Source: Kosakonia sp. SMBL-WEM22
Lineage (GTDB): Bacteria > Pseudomonadota > Gammaproteobacteria > Enterobacterales > Enterobacteriaceae
Length of the DNA: 64,000 nucleotides
Assembly (NCBI RefSeq): GCF_014490785.1
Contig: NZ_CP051489.1
Span: forward strand, 1-64,000
Direction of reading: 5' to 3'
The position numbers and the translations under genes were made by a program. Numbering within the stretch: position 1 is the first letter of the stretch; every line of letters starts with the position of its first letter. Of the stretch, positions 51,860-60,490 are shown one piece after another. The notes below the pieces were generated by a model. The model was not told the DNA's origin, did no database searches, and worked only from the letters and a program-made list of their open reading frames with translations.

Positions 51860-51985
51860 ATGCCGAATAATCACATTAGAAAAACAGGCATCTTCAGGTT
51901 AACAAAGAACATGGCCTGGATTCTTGTTTTTTTGATAAGCATTGTTTTCTGGATTGTCGTAGGGGTGATTATTTATTATGTGTAA
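51860..51985 (+). CDS. YmiA-like small membrane protein (41 residues)
   Basis: A 41-residue protein with a basic N-terminus and one span. The part KNMAWILVFLISIVFWIVV resembles E. coli YmiA, which has KRKAWLAVFLGSALFWVVV. YmiA is a small inner-membrane protein of unknown role. The stop overlaps the ATG of the next small gene (ATGTGTAA), so the two are coupled. Similarity is from memory and short; an alignment would be needed. Confidence 0.5.
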   Translation: MPNNHIRKTGIFRLTKNMAWILVFLISIVFWIVVGVIIYYV

Positions 51986-52133
51986 TAAAAGCAAAATAAA
52001 AGATGATCATAAAAAAGATAAAACGCAAAATAAAAAACATGACCATCTTGATCTGTCACTCTTAACAGAAGAACAAAAAAAATTCATTACTGATTTAATA
52101 GATGATGAGCATTGTAGTGACCAAAATTCATAA
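51978..52133 (+). CDS. Small charged protein (51 residues)
   Basis: The ATG lies eight bases before the end of the YmiA-like gene. The protein is Lys/Asp/His-rich in its first half (KIKDDHKKDKTQNKKHDH) and acidic in its second (LTEEQKKFITDLIDDEH). It has no membrane span. Coupling suggests a joint function with the YmiA-like protein. No terminator with a T-run was recognised after it; the 310 bases to 52444 hold no other gene. Confidence 0.45.
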   Translation: MCNKSKIKDDHKKDKTQNKKHDHLDLSLLTEEQKKFITDLIDDEHCSDQNS

Positions 52134-52444
52134 ATTTAATTATTTGCAGGCATATAAAAGCACATCTAAAAAGATGTATAGTCTATGTATCTTCCTTACC
52201 TCGCATCCTGAAATAAATCAAAAAATTACTATAAAATTAGGGTAACTATGAAGTTTGTGGCTGCAGTCCCCCGCATGAACCGATTTACATGCTTTGAATA
52301 TCTACTTATTAAAATGTACGTTTGAAAAAGTAGAGATGTGCTGATACGATTTGGGCAGGCCATCCGGTACCAGATTTCATGCAGCGCACCGGAGGATTTT
52401 GCCGGCAGCCGCCGGTTTTTTTACTCACGGGGTTACGGAGCACG

Positions 52445-53443
52445 ATGCCAGGCTTACCTGACGACGACGACTTTCTACCATTCTCTGCTCCGGTGCGTCC
52501 CGGCGCGGAAGCAGACCTGTTGCCGGCCCTGTCAGGTGACACTGTCACCCGCGTCAATCCGGCCCGGGCCTACCTCATTTCCCTGAATTCACCCCGCAGC
52601 CGGCAGACCATGGCATCGTTCCTGAACACGGTGGCCCGGATTCTCGGCGCCCGGGACCTGACCGACTGCAGCTGGGCGTCGCTGCGCCGGCACCATGTGC
52701 TGGCCCTCACCGAAATGCTGCGGGATACGGGGCTGGCGGTGGCCACTATCAACACCTATCTCTCTGCCCTGCGCGGCGTGGCGCTCGAGGCCTGGATGCT
52801 GAAGCTGATGAGCGTCGAGGATTACCAGCACATCCGGGCAGTGCGTTCAGTGCGGGGCAGCGCACTGCCGCGGGGTCGCGCCCTGAGCCCGCAGGAAATC
52901 CGTCAGTTGTTTGGCGCCTGTGAAGCGGACCGGAGCAGCAAAGGCGTGCGCGATGCTGCCCTGCTGGGCGTCCTTCTCGGCTGTGGTTTACGCCGCTCGG
53001 AAGCCGTGGCCCTGAGTTACGCAGATATCCAGCCAGGCGACCGCGCCCTGAAAGTGCTCGGCAAGGGGAACAAGGAAAGGCTGGCATATGTCCCGGCCGG
53101 CGCCTGGCAGCGACTGGAGCTGTGGGTGGACCAGGTTCGGGGCGAGGCTCCCGGGCCGCTGTTCACCCGTATCCGCCGGCACGACTGCCTCACGGAGGAG
53201 CGGCTGACCGACCAGGCGGTGTACCATATCCTGCAGGTGCGCCAGCGTGAGGCCGGTCTGGACAGATGCGCCCCGCATGATCTGCGGCGAACCTTTGCCA
53301 CGGCGCTGCTGGATAACGGTGAAGACCTGATTACCGTCAAGGATGCCATGGGGCATGCCAGTGTCACCACCACCCAGAAATATGACCGGCGCGGGGATGA
53401 AAAATTGCGTAAGGCGAGGGAGCGAATGGATTTTGGGAGCTGA
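52445..53443 (+). CDS. Tyrosine recombinase (XerC/ResD-like)
   Basis: A 332-residue recombinase with an N-terminal SAM-like core-binding domain (about 45-130, NTVARILGARDLTDCSWASL) and a catalytic domain with Arg in GCGLRRSEAVALSY, HDLRRTFATALLD, GHASVTTTQKYDRRG for the nucleophilic Tyr. The ATG at 52445 follows CGGAG by 5 bases; the frame is open to 52379 but that part is not recombinase-like. It is GC-rich, unlike the small genes before it. A decayed duplicate lies at 54855-55135. Dimer resolution or cassette movement are possible roles. Confidence 0.9.
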   Translation: MPGLPDDDDFLPFSAPVRPGAEADLLPALSGDTVTRVNPARAYLISLNSPRSRQTMASFLNTVARILGARDLTDCSWASLRRHHVLALTEMLRDTGLAVATINTYLSALRGVALEAWMLKLMSVEDYQHIRAVRSVRGSALPRGRALSPQEIRQLFGACEADRSSKGVRDAALLGVLLGCGLRRSEAVALSYADIQPGDRALKVLGKGNKERLAYVPAGAWQRLELWVDQVRGEAPGPLFTRIRRHDCLTEERLTDQAVYHILQVRQREAGLDRCAPHDLRRTFATALLDNGEDLITVKDAMGHASVTTTQKYDRRGDEKLRKARERMDFGS

Positions 53444-53533
53444 ACTGTCCATGTCGCGCTCAGAAGAAATGCTATGCGATCCCTGAATCTGCTGGCCTGA
53501 CGTTTTGAAGGCGCATCAGTCCGCCTGTACCTG

Positions 53534-54004
53534 TTAAGGCCGCGCGCGTTTCAACCGTTTGTCAAATCTGAAGGGAATTTCTTCAGCATGTTTTATTACG
53601 CTGGAAAATTCCGGGTGCTCAGGATTTAGCAGATAGTTAAATTCAACGGGGGATAATGCACTGGGAACACGCAGCGCTATTGAGGAACCCGTAAAGCACC
53701 ATGCATCTCCATATGCTGCCAGCTCTGATGGCGCTTCTTCATCAGCCCAGTTACCCGGAAGTTCGCCCATGTCTGCTTTCTGGATCTGCTCGTCTGGTAC
53801 ATCAATCCGCAGTAACGTGAAGTAATCCATGATGTGTGACGCATGCAGATGTACCAGTGTTTCCAGCATGGTGAGCGATGCCACGTCTGATACATAAACC
53901 ATTGATGTACCGACACTGTTCCACCGGCCTCCGGCTTCTTTTGCTCCGTATCCCGTCCAGGCTGTAGAAAGATACTTTGTCTTGGTCAGCCGGTAAAGAA
54001 TCAA
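53534..54004 (-). CDS. RES-domain toxin (NAD+-depleting)
   Basis: A 156-residue RES toxin. Members degrade NAD+ and stop growth. The family motif is seen at the start (LYRLTKTKYLSTAWTGYGAKEAGGRWNSVG, first 30 residues, with Arg, Gly-Gly-Arg-Trp-Asn) and the Ser-containing end (NYLLNPEHPEFSSV). It starts inside the antitoxin stop (four-base overlap). A degraded copy of its 3' end is found at 60294-60370. Confidence 0.92.
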   Translation of the reverse strand: MILYRLTKTKYLSTAWTGYGAKEAGGRWNSVGTSMVYVSDVASLTMLETLVHLHASHIMDYFTLLRIDVPDEQIQKADMGELPGNWADEEAPSELAAYGDAWCFTGSSIALRVPSALSPVEFNYLLNPEHPEFSSVIKHAEEIPFRFDKRLKRARP

Positions 54005-54444
54005 GAGTACACCCCGTGTTCCAGACGGGTGATCAGCTTCATGACTTCATAAGCCCCGGTTTCGGATGCCATGAGCTCAGCTGGCACTTTCCAGCCCAGG
54101 GCACGGTTTGGTTCCTTCAGCCACTTCTGGGCTTCCTCCTTGTCCCCTTCAAACAGGTCAACTGCCCGATCAATGACACGGATGATGCGAACCAGTCGTT
54201 CGCTCTGATCTGGACTAAATCGCGCTTTCAGGCCCCGTCCATACGTCGTGGGTGGTATGCCTGACATTTTGCGCAGGTCATTCTGCGTGATCTTTGCCCA
54301 GTCAGCGATCACGGTAGCGACCCTGCCATCCAGGCCATCATTAATCTGGCCCACTAATGCAACTCCGTCCGAAGTGTTTAACCCTGCCACCTGCCATAAG
54401 CGGGGTGGCCTGGCCTGAATCGTGGAAAAGTTGAATGTTTTCAT
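54001..54444 (-). CDS. Xre/MbcA/ParS-type antitoxin of the RES toxin
   Basis: A 147-residue antitoxin with an Xre-like helix-turn-helix (WAKITQNDLRKMSGIPPTTYGRG, residues 49-71) and a C-terminal toxin-binding domain (AQKWLKEPNRALGWKVPAELM). The order antitoxin then toxin with a four-base overlap is standard. The perfect 12-bp inverted repeat immediately upstream (54454-54483) is the operator. Together they form an intact type II addiction module. Confidence 0.92.
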   Translation of the reverse strand: MKTFNFSTIQARPPRLWQVAGLNTSDGVALVGQINDGLDGRVATVIADWAKITQNDLRKMSGIPPTTYGRGLKARFSPDQSERLVRIIRVIDRAVDLFEGDKEEAQKWLKEPNRALGWKVPAELMASETGAYEVMKLITRLEHGVYS

Positions 54445-54453
54445 GAGAATCCT

Positions 54454-54483
54454 CCATATGGATATTTAATTATATCCATATGG
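54454..54483. promoter_or_regulatory. Operator of the RES-Xre module
   Basis: CCATATGGATAT (54454-54465) and ATATCCATATGG (54472-54483) are perfect complements with a 6-base AT spacer, 9 bases before the antitoxin ATG. The element also overlaps the ribosome site region, so the bound antitoxin would block transcription. Confidence 0.85.
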
Positions 54484-54854
54484 TGAACTCCGGGCAAATA
54501 TTAACCGCTAACGCTACAAAAAACATCGTGCCGGATTTCATGTAATTGTACGGGGTCCGTAGCGACGATTTTTTCCACCGACAGGTTGCACAGACCGGGC
54601 ATAAACCTGTGGATAACGATCCGCCGCCCGCGCCGGCAGTGAAAAAAAGAAATTGGTCAAAAATCAATCAAATTTGTTTTCCATTTTGCTCGTTACTTTT
54701 TTCATTTCGTCCGCGCGCCGGTAAGCTTCCAGTAACTGCATGTTCGTATGTTCCGTATTTTTTGAACTGGCGGATCTCCGGCACAGTTTGTCTTTTGTCA
54801 TGTTTCACAGTCGCAGATTAAGTTCATAACTCGCCTCTTCCATAATCGTTGTTC

Positions 54855-55135
54855 TCGGCTGGCCGTGGCTGCGCTGGGTTATGAAGCTACGCCGCCCAGA
54901 GCGCGCGCCCTTAAAGTGCCGTGCAAAGGTAACAAGGAATGGCTGGGGTATGTTCCGGTCGGCATCTGGCGTTGTGGGTGGACCAGACATACGGCAGAAC
55001 GCTCCGCGCCCCTATGAACCCGCATCCGCCGGCACAACTTTCTGACTGAGGTACGCCTGACGGAGCTGGCGGTGCACCATATCCTGCCGGTTCTTAAGTG
55101 TGAGGCCGGACTGGAAAATGTGCCTGTGTATAACG
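54855..55135 (+). pseudogene. Decayed copy of the tyrosine recombinase
   Basis: The bases align with about 52990-53270 of the intact recombinase: CTTAAAGTGC, GGTAACAAGGAA.GGCTGG, TGGGTGGACCAG, CATCCGCCGGCAC and GGTG.ACCATATCCTGC are shared in order. Small indels and stops break the frame, and both ends are missing. A DnaA-box-like TGTGGATAA (54608-54616) lies in the unannotated stretch before it (54484-54854), which otherwise shows nothing. Confidence 0.8.
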
Positions 55136-55189
55136 CAGGTCATCTGAACTGGATTTACTGGCTAGAGTCCATCTCCGGGACTGCGTGGT

Positions 55190-55445
55190 TTTGAGCCAGT
55201 TTTCCGGCGCTACCGGAGTCAATGGCCGGGAGAAATAGTATCCCTGTGCCTCATCACATCCGTATTCCCTAAGCAGTTAAAGGTTTGCTCATCTTCCACG
55301 GCTTCGTCCACCACCAGTCTGTCAGGCGGTGCATCAGGCTGGAGAAATGGACAACAGGTAGACCATCAGCAGGTAAAAGCTCACCTCTTTCAGGATGACG
55401 CCAGCGGCTCAGCGCTGCCACACTGACCGTCAGACCTGAGGTAAA
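55190..55445 (-). pseudogene. Decayed EAL-domain gene fragment
   Basis: The sequence matches two separate parts of the EAL gene at 60491-62461. The first (GGGAGAAATAGTATCCCTGT...) corresponds to the C-terminal GYYFSRP region near 60570. The second (GGCTTCGTCCACCACC...) corresponds to the region near 61050-61180. About 400 bases between them are deleted. It is a relic of a second EAL gene, next to a relic of a second recombinase. Confidence 0.83.
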
Positions 55446-55941
55446 CGCTTGTTGGCATGAACAGGTCCCCCAAGTTTTGTAACTAAGAATGGTCGTTTAC
55501 AGATTTGGAATCGTCTCTTAATCCTCTGCCATCGAGAACAAATCTTAGCCAAAACGATAGGAAGCTTGTCTGCTTGATTATGCTAAAGACGACATCTGAG
55601 ATAACGGTAACCCGGAAAAGGCAGGGTCATCCTGCTTTTTTTTCGGGTTGGACAAGCCCGGAGGGTCCGGGCGCGTCAGTGCTGTGCTTTATCGCTCGCT
55701 GCCAGAATATGCTCCGATGATACCAGCCCCGCAAACACAGTGATGGTTTCGGTATTGGTATCACAATCAGTTCTGGTGTACGCGTACCAACCCGGAAGTT
55801 GCTGCCTGGGGTCTATCCTCTGGTGATTCTGCAACTTTATTCCAAATGGTCATTGCCAGGGTAAACATTCAATCCCTTGACCTAAAGTATGCTTAAGGTT
55901 TTAAAGTAAAGCTTCAGGCGCTTAACAGGAAAATCTTGGAT
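55446..55941. other. Intergenic region with a terminator
   Basis: No gene was accepted. GGCAGG-gtcat-CCTGC followed by eight T residues (about 55617-55643) is a good terminator. The sequence just before the VOC gene (55870-55935) probably carries its promoter. Confidence 0.5.
55617..55643 (+). terminator. Rho-independent terminator
   Basis: A 6-bp GC-rich stem, 5-base loop and T8. It has no matching intact gene upstream, so it may belong to a lost gene. Confidence 0.7.
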
Positions 55942-56379
55942 ATGAAAGTGATAGACATTGGTTTTACGCACGTCGCTTTTGTCGTAAGAGAATTAGATAA
56001 AAGTATTGCGTTTTATGAACGCTATGCCGGTATGTCTGTTGTCCACCGGCGCGAACCTGATGTTCCGGATGCCCGTAAAGTGGCATGGCTAAGCGATCAC
56101 ACCCGCCCATTTGCGCTGGTTTTAGTTCAGGCAGACAAAGTGACTGATACCCCGTTGGGTCATTTCGGTCATCTGGGCGTTGCCTGTGCCGACCGCGAAG
56201 AAATTGACAGGAAAACATGTATGGCCCGGGCTGAGGGCGTGTTACGCAAAGAGCCTGAAGATGTCGGAGAACCTGTGGGTTATTACGTTTTCTTCGCAGA
56301 CCCTGATGGTAATACTCTGGAGCTTTCTTATGGACAGCAGGTTGGTCTTGAAGCAATCCGAAGCAGCACTTCCGACTAA
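55942..56379 (+). CDS. VOC-superfamily (glyoxalase/dioxygenase-like) protein
   Basis: A 145-residue protein of the vicinal-oxygen-chelate fold, two beta-alpha-beta-beta-beta units. Likely metal ligands are His in GFTHVAFVV, His in GHFGHLGVAC and Glu in DGNTLELSYG, the usual H/H/E set. The substrate cannot be told; fosfomycin thiolases, glyoxalases and extradiol dioxygenases share this fold. The ATG at 55942 is preferred, with AGGA 11 bases upstream; a TTG two codons earlier is possible. It is directly followed by a Tn3 transposase end, so it may have been carried by that transposon. Confidence 0.85.
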   Translation: MKVIDIGFTHVAFVVRELDKSIAFYERYAGMSVVHRREPDVPDARKVAWLSDHTRPFALVLVQADKVTDTPLGHFGHLGVACADREEIDRKTCMARAEGVLRKEPEDVGEPVGYYVFFADPDGNTLELSYGQQVGLEAIRSSTSD

Positions 56380-56390
56380 CCTGAGCATTG

Positions 56391-56804
56391 ATGGAGATTG
56401 GCCGTATTGAACGAACGCTGTTTATGCTCGACTGGTTCCGCGATCCGGCACTTCGTCGGCTGGTCCTGGCGGGTGGCGGGAATGAATAAAGGTGAAGTCC
56501 GTAACTCGCTGGCACGTGCGGTATTCCTGCACCGTCTGGGTGAAATCAGGAACCGAAAACCGGAAAATTAGAGCTATTGCGCCGGTGGACTGATGCTGCT
56601 GAGGGCAGCTATCTCGCTCTGGAATACTGTCTATATGAAAAGGGCGAAGCGTAAAGGGCTGAAAATCAATGAGCAACTGCTGTCACATTTGTCGCCGTTA
56701 GGCTGGGAGTACATCAATCTGACAGGCCATTATATCTGGAAATGCAACAGGATACCGGCTTCCGATAAGTTTCGTCGCCTAAGGCCAGCTAAAGTCGAAA
56801 GGTG
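56391..56804 (+). pseudogene. Tn3-family transposase, C-terminal fragment
   Basis: The end of a TnpA: IERTLFMLDWFRDPALRRLVLAG, then a frame change at GGGNE, NSLARAVFLHRLGEIRNRKPEN, AAISLWNTVYM and LSPLGWEYINLTGHYIW. These are standard Tn3-family C-terminal motifs. The N-terminal 850 residues are missing. It could be the other half of the fragment at 35989, moved 20 kb away by rearrangement. Confidence 0.85.
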
Positions 56805-57191
56805 AAAAATAACCTCAATGTACAATAATTTTCGATATCCAAACTGACCCCTGATATGTTGTCGCCAAAGTGTGCCTTACTCATCACTGGCAGGCGAATT
56901 GTGTTTAAGATACTACAAACCGCAGGACATCCCGGTATCCGGCGGCTATGCTTCCTTGGAGGGCTGACAAATCTTGTGATGCTGAACCGATAGCTAATTC
57001 TGCCACAAGAAGACGATCGCTTACGTTCTCGGGTGATGCGCTGCTGTGCTTCACACCACTGAATATGCTCCTTTACAGGCACTTTCGGGTCAGTACCGCC
57101 TCTGTGCTGGCGTTCTATTTTTGTTCGCGATGCAGGTATAAGGTCAGGCCGCAACTGGGCAGTTGTAAACCTCCTTACAGCAGGGAATATA
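56805..57191. other. Intergenic region after the transposase relic
   Basis: No gene with ribosome site was found. The stretch probably contains the old transposon end and the promoter of the DUF2254 gene; no terminal inverted repeat could be paired with another end. Confidence 0.4.
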
Positions 57192-58427
57192 ATGTCTAAA
57201 ACACAATGGTTTGTTCGTCGGCTTACTCGTCAACTCTGGTTTCGCAGCTCATTATTCGCCGTTTTGGCTGTTATCACGGCGCTAGTTGCCATCGCCATTA
57301 AACCTTTTATACCTGTCTCGGTATCCGGCGTTGTCGGCAGTGACGCTGTTGACAAAATACTAACTATCCTTGCCTCCAGTATGCTGGCAGTTACTACATT
57401 TTCTTTAAATATTATGGTTTCTGCTTACAATTCTGCCAGTAGCAGCATCACCCCACGTGCCACTGTGCTGCTGCTTGAAGACGGTACAACTCAAAATGTT
57501 CTGGCTACGTTTATTGGCTCCTTTCTTTACAGCCTGGTGGGGATTGTTGCGCTTGGGATGGGGGCGTATGGCGCGCAAGGGCGCGTTGTTTTATTTTTTG
57601 TGACCCTGGCAGTCATTAGTATGATTGTTGTTACCCTGCTGCGCTGGATACAACATCTGTCACAGTTTGGCCGCATGACAGACACCTCGCAGCGTGTGGA
57701 AGAAGCCACGGCGACGGCCCTTCTCAACCGGCTCAAGGAGCCCTGTATGGGCTGCTCACACTGGAACGGTATCCTGCCGAAGAAAGCTTCCCGGCAGGGC
57801 GTGTTTCCGCGGAAGGCCGGCTATCTACAGCACATTGATTTGCAGTATCTTTCCGACTTTACTCGAGAGAATGACTGTTATCTTTACCTGACTGTGCAAC
57901 CAGGTAGTTTTATTCATCACGGATCGCCATTGCTCTGGTGTAACCATGCACTTTCTGATGCTGATCTTCAGAGGCTTCATAGTGCTTTTACGCTCGGTGA
58001 ACAGCGCTCCTTTGATCAGGATCCGCGTTTTGGACTGTGTGTGCTCTCCGAAATTGCCTCTCGGGCTTTATCGCCAGCCGTTAACGATCCCGGTACTGCA
58101 ATCGATATCATCGGGCGGGCGATCAGATTATTCAGCCAGCCTGTACCAGCCGAATCTGCCACAGTGCGTTACACGCAGCTCTTTATGCGACCCACGCAGA
58201 TTAGCGATATGTTCGACGATATATTTACCGGCATTGGGCGCGATGGTGCCGCGCTGATTGAAGTGCAGCTACGCCTACAGAAAGCCCTGCAGGCACTGGC
58301 GCTCATTGCCCCACACCGTTACGCCGTTGATGGCCGGCGTCATTCACAGCTCGCGCTAGCACGCGCTCATCACGCAATGACCTGTGAAACAGACAGGGTT
58401 GCTGTTGAACGTGTCAGTCATTGGTAG
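57192..58427 (+). CDS. DUF2254 membrane protein
   Basis: A 411-residue inner-membrane protein of the DUF2254 family. Four hydrophobic segments occupy the N-terminal 150 residues (LFAVLAVITALVAIAIKPF; ILTILASSMLAVTTFSLNIM; FIGSFLYSLVGIVALGMGAY; VLFFVTLAVISMIVVTLL). The rest is a soluble domain with the conserved DPRFGLCVLSEIASRALSPAVNDPGTA. Members are annotated as predicted membrane proteins of unknown role, sometimes tied to ion or stress handling. AGGGAA lies before the ATG. It is full length. Confidence 0.9.
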   Translation: MSKTQWFVRRLTRQLWFRSSLFAVLAVITALVAIAIKPFIPVSVSGVVGSDAVDKILTILASSMLAVTTFSLNIMVSAYNSASSSITPRATVLLLEDGTTQNVLATFIGSFLYSLVGIVALGMGAYGAQGRVVLFFVTLAVISMIVVTLLRWIQHLSQFGRMTDTSQRVEEATATALLNRLKEPCMGCSHWNGILPKKASRQGVFPRKAGYLQHIDLQYLSDFTRENDCYLYLTVQPGSFIHHGSPLLWCNHALSDADLQRLHSAFTLGEQRSFDQDPRFGLCVLSEIASRALSPAVNDPGTAIDIIGRAIRLFSQPVPAESATVRYTQLFMRPTQISDMFDDIFTGIGRDGAALIEVQLRLQKALQALALIAPHRYAVDGRRHSQLALARAHHAMTCETDRVAVERVSHW

Positions 58428-58605
58428 TGTTAGCGGGTGGTTGCATACAGATGCGTACGAGACACCATTAATAGTGACCAACATATAGCTCCAAAATATA
58501 TTGGTTCATAACTTTGGCTGGTTGAAACGATACAGGAGGTTAGAAACCTCCTGTATGATAAATTAGAATACCAGATTTGATCCTCATCCTGATACCGAGG
58601 TAAGA

Positions 58606-58893
58606 ATGAAAATTGAGAGAGAAGGAGTTGAAGCTACACTGAGCTTTCTTCAGGATTTTTACCCATTACCAGTAGAGAGCTTTGAACCGCTTATCAAAGA
58701 ACTAGGTGGAACTATCGAGCTGAAAGGATATCTTATCTATCTGCATGATCATGGTTTTATTGAGGGGATATTCGACTGTAAACTTGAACCTCCTTCAACA
58801 CCATGGGCTATCAAAATGGATTCAATCCGCATTAATGCATCTGGTATTGATCATCTTTCTAGGTTAAAAGAAACACTACCATTTTCACCTTGA
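58606..58893 (+). CDS. Hypothetical protein, possible winged helix
   Basis: A 95-residue protein (MKIEREGVEATLSFLQDF start). The pattern helix-strand-strand (IKELGGTIELKGYLIYLHDHGFIEG) with a late INASGIDHLSRL helix fits a small winged-helix protein like those that read substrate or protein partners in defence islands. The family is unknown. A GAGG site precedes the ATG. Confidence 0.6.
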   Translation: MKIEREGVEATLSFLQDFYPLPVESFEPLIKELGGTIELKGYLIYLHDHGFIEGIFDCKLEPPSTPWAIKMDSIRINASGIDHLSRLKETLPFSP

Positions 58894-58994
58894 TGAAAGG
58901 TACTGGTATCTTATGAAACTAAAAGTTGTCATTCAACACAGCATTATGTTCATTTTTTAAACACTTAGGTTTGCATTTTAAAATATCCGTGCGA

Positions 58995-59112
58995 TAGTTA
59001 TACAGACAGGCATGAACCTGACATTGCCTGTTTTTGAAAGTGACTAAGCATTGTACCATCAAAATGTTAAGCGTTCATCTTTGCAGCCCTTAATCATAAG
59101 GGCTTTTTTTTG
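58995..59112 (+). ncRNA. Candidate small RNA with two hairpins
   Basis: After a TATACA box near 58999 there is the stem ACAGGCA/TGCCTGT (about 59006-59031), then a 50-base linker and the terminator AGCCCTT/AAGGGCT (59085-59104) with T8. No ORF is present. The -35 (TTTTAA) is weak. It may be a small RNA or merely the trailer of the upstream gene. Confidence 0.4.
59085..59112 (+). terminator. Rho-independent terminator
   Basis: A 7-bp stem, 6-base loop and eight T residues. Confidence 0.85.
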
Positions 59113-59284
59113 GCTAAAAAAAAGTCATGAAATAATTCAATTTTTTTTCAGCACCTTATCTTCTTTACTTTTGCGTAGACTACTTTTTAGCATTTTAGAG
59201 CAATGTGTTTGATCCCTGCTGGAAGCACTAAATCCTTCAGGAATTCCACTAAACTTAATATCGCTAATTTATGAGGTTATGGAT

Positions 59285-59824
59285 ATGGGCGCTCAGGATA
59301 AAATCAATACTATCTTATTATGCGAAATCGCAGTCAAGCTCGGAATAGATACTTCATTTGATCCTAAAATAGTTAATTATGCTGTATCCTCGGGAAATGA
59401 GTGGGTGCTGGAGCATAAGTATCCTTCATTAGCCTCAAGATCTCCCTCACAGGCAGAGAGAGATTTTGTAGCAAGCATATTCAGTATGTATCGAGGATTG
59501 TCTGTTGCATTCAGTAATCTTTCGATTGCTGAACAAACGGAATTAATTGCAGCTCATAAGCTGAGAGTGGAGGATGGCACCATACAGATCCCTGGTTTTG
59601 ATCGTAACAACGAGTCAAACTATTTCAGTATCGCCAATGTATTTTTAGAAATAGAGCAGTTCCCGGAGCAGAAAATGCCTCTGACCGACACTCATTCTCA
59701 TACCAAGAAATTTTATGAAAAAATGCTGCAAAAATTTCAGGAGATGAGAGTTGCACAGAAAGATTTTAATCTTACAGTCTATGAACTAAACACTTTGCTG
59801 ATGAGGGCTCCTTCATATTCATAA
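59285..59824 (+). CDS. YfbU-family protein
   Basis: A 179-residue protein of the YfbU family. It matches E. coli YfbU in the order FVASIFSMYRGLSVAFSNL, then IPGFDRNNESNYFSIANVFLEIEQF and KFYEKMLQKFQEM with a C-terminal LTVYELNTLLM. YfbU has been linked to cell death under stress, but its biochemistry is unclear. It differs in having an extra N-terminal stretch (AQDKINTILLCEIAVKLG). GAGG fits the ATG at 59285 better than the one at 59279. Confidence 0.82.
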   Translation: MGAQDKINTILLCEIAVKLGIDTSFDPKIVNYAVSSGNEWVLEHKYPSLASRSPSQAERDFVASIFSMYRGLSVAFSNLSIAEQTELIAAHKLRVEDGTIQIPGFDRNNESNYFSIANVFLEIEQFPEQKMPLTDTHSHTKKFYEKMLQKFQEMRVAQKDFNLTVYELNTLLMRAPSYS

Positions 59825-60490
59825 TGAGTTATGTATTGATGCTGTGCTAACCCACTAACCTGTGATTAGTCTCAAAGTTTACCGCTTACGCTTGTATTTT
59901 CGGGATGCTGTGCAACAGTTAAAGAACGCCCAAGCGTGGCTCCTACCCACACCAGGGATAGCTCAGGGATGAGCGCGTCGACGCAATGGGACGTGACTTT
60001 TCATAGCCTGTATTTTTGCAGCCCTCACATCTCCCTAAGTTGTAACGAAGGCGGACTTGCACTTCCTCCCGAAGTGCTGAGTTTCATTTCAAAGGCGAGT
60101 CTGTACTTTCGGCTACCCTGCCCCGGACTATTAGTCATTCACACGGATGATGCACGAAAGTGAGAATTTGCTAAGGTTAAAGTCCAGTGGAGAGACTGTG
60201 TCCGAGCCTCATGGAAGAGACTCTATCTCAGGTACGATAATGTCTTTAAGAGAGATAATTTATCTTTATTTACGGAAGCATCTGGGCTGGTCATGTTTCA
60301 ACCGGGTGTCGAACCTGAAAGGAATTCTTCGGACATTTTTATGACGCTAAAAATTTTGGATGTTTAAATCGCCACAATCTGTCCAGTTACTCCCTTATCG
60401 CTCAGTTCTTCGCGGCTAAGATGATTTTCGATAATAGATGCTTTGATATCAAAATAACATCAACATCATACTGTTGAGCAGGTTTAATAT
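59825..60490. other. Region of gene relics before the EAL gene
   Basis: No intact gene. 60294-60370 is a relic of a RES toxin 3' end. 60375-60500 read on the minus strand starts MAINIKPAQQYDVDVI with a frameshift before NHLSREELSDKG, so it is probably the start of a lost small gene. The first 400 bases hold nothing recognised. Confidence 0.5.
60294..60370 (-). pseudogene. RES toxin 3'-end ghost
   Basis: GTTTCAACCG, GTCGAACCTGAA[AG]GGAATT[TC], then ATTTTTATGACGCT and TTTTGGATGTTTAAATC follow the same order as the RES gene 3' end at about 53549-53630, with about 75% identity by eye. Only some 75 bases remain. Confidence 0.7.

Noticed and set aside
54600..54660. A third replication origin at the TGTGGATAA box
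   Set aside because: A single DnaA-box match without iterons or an initiator gene nearby is not enough.
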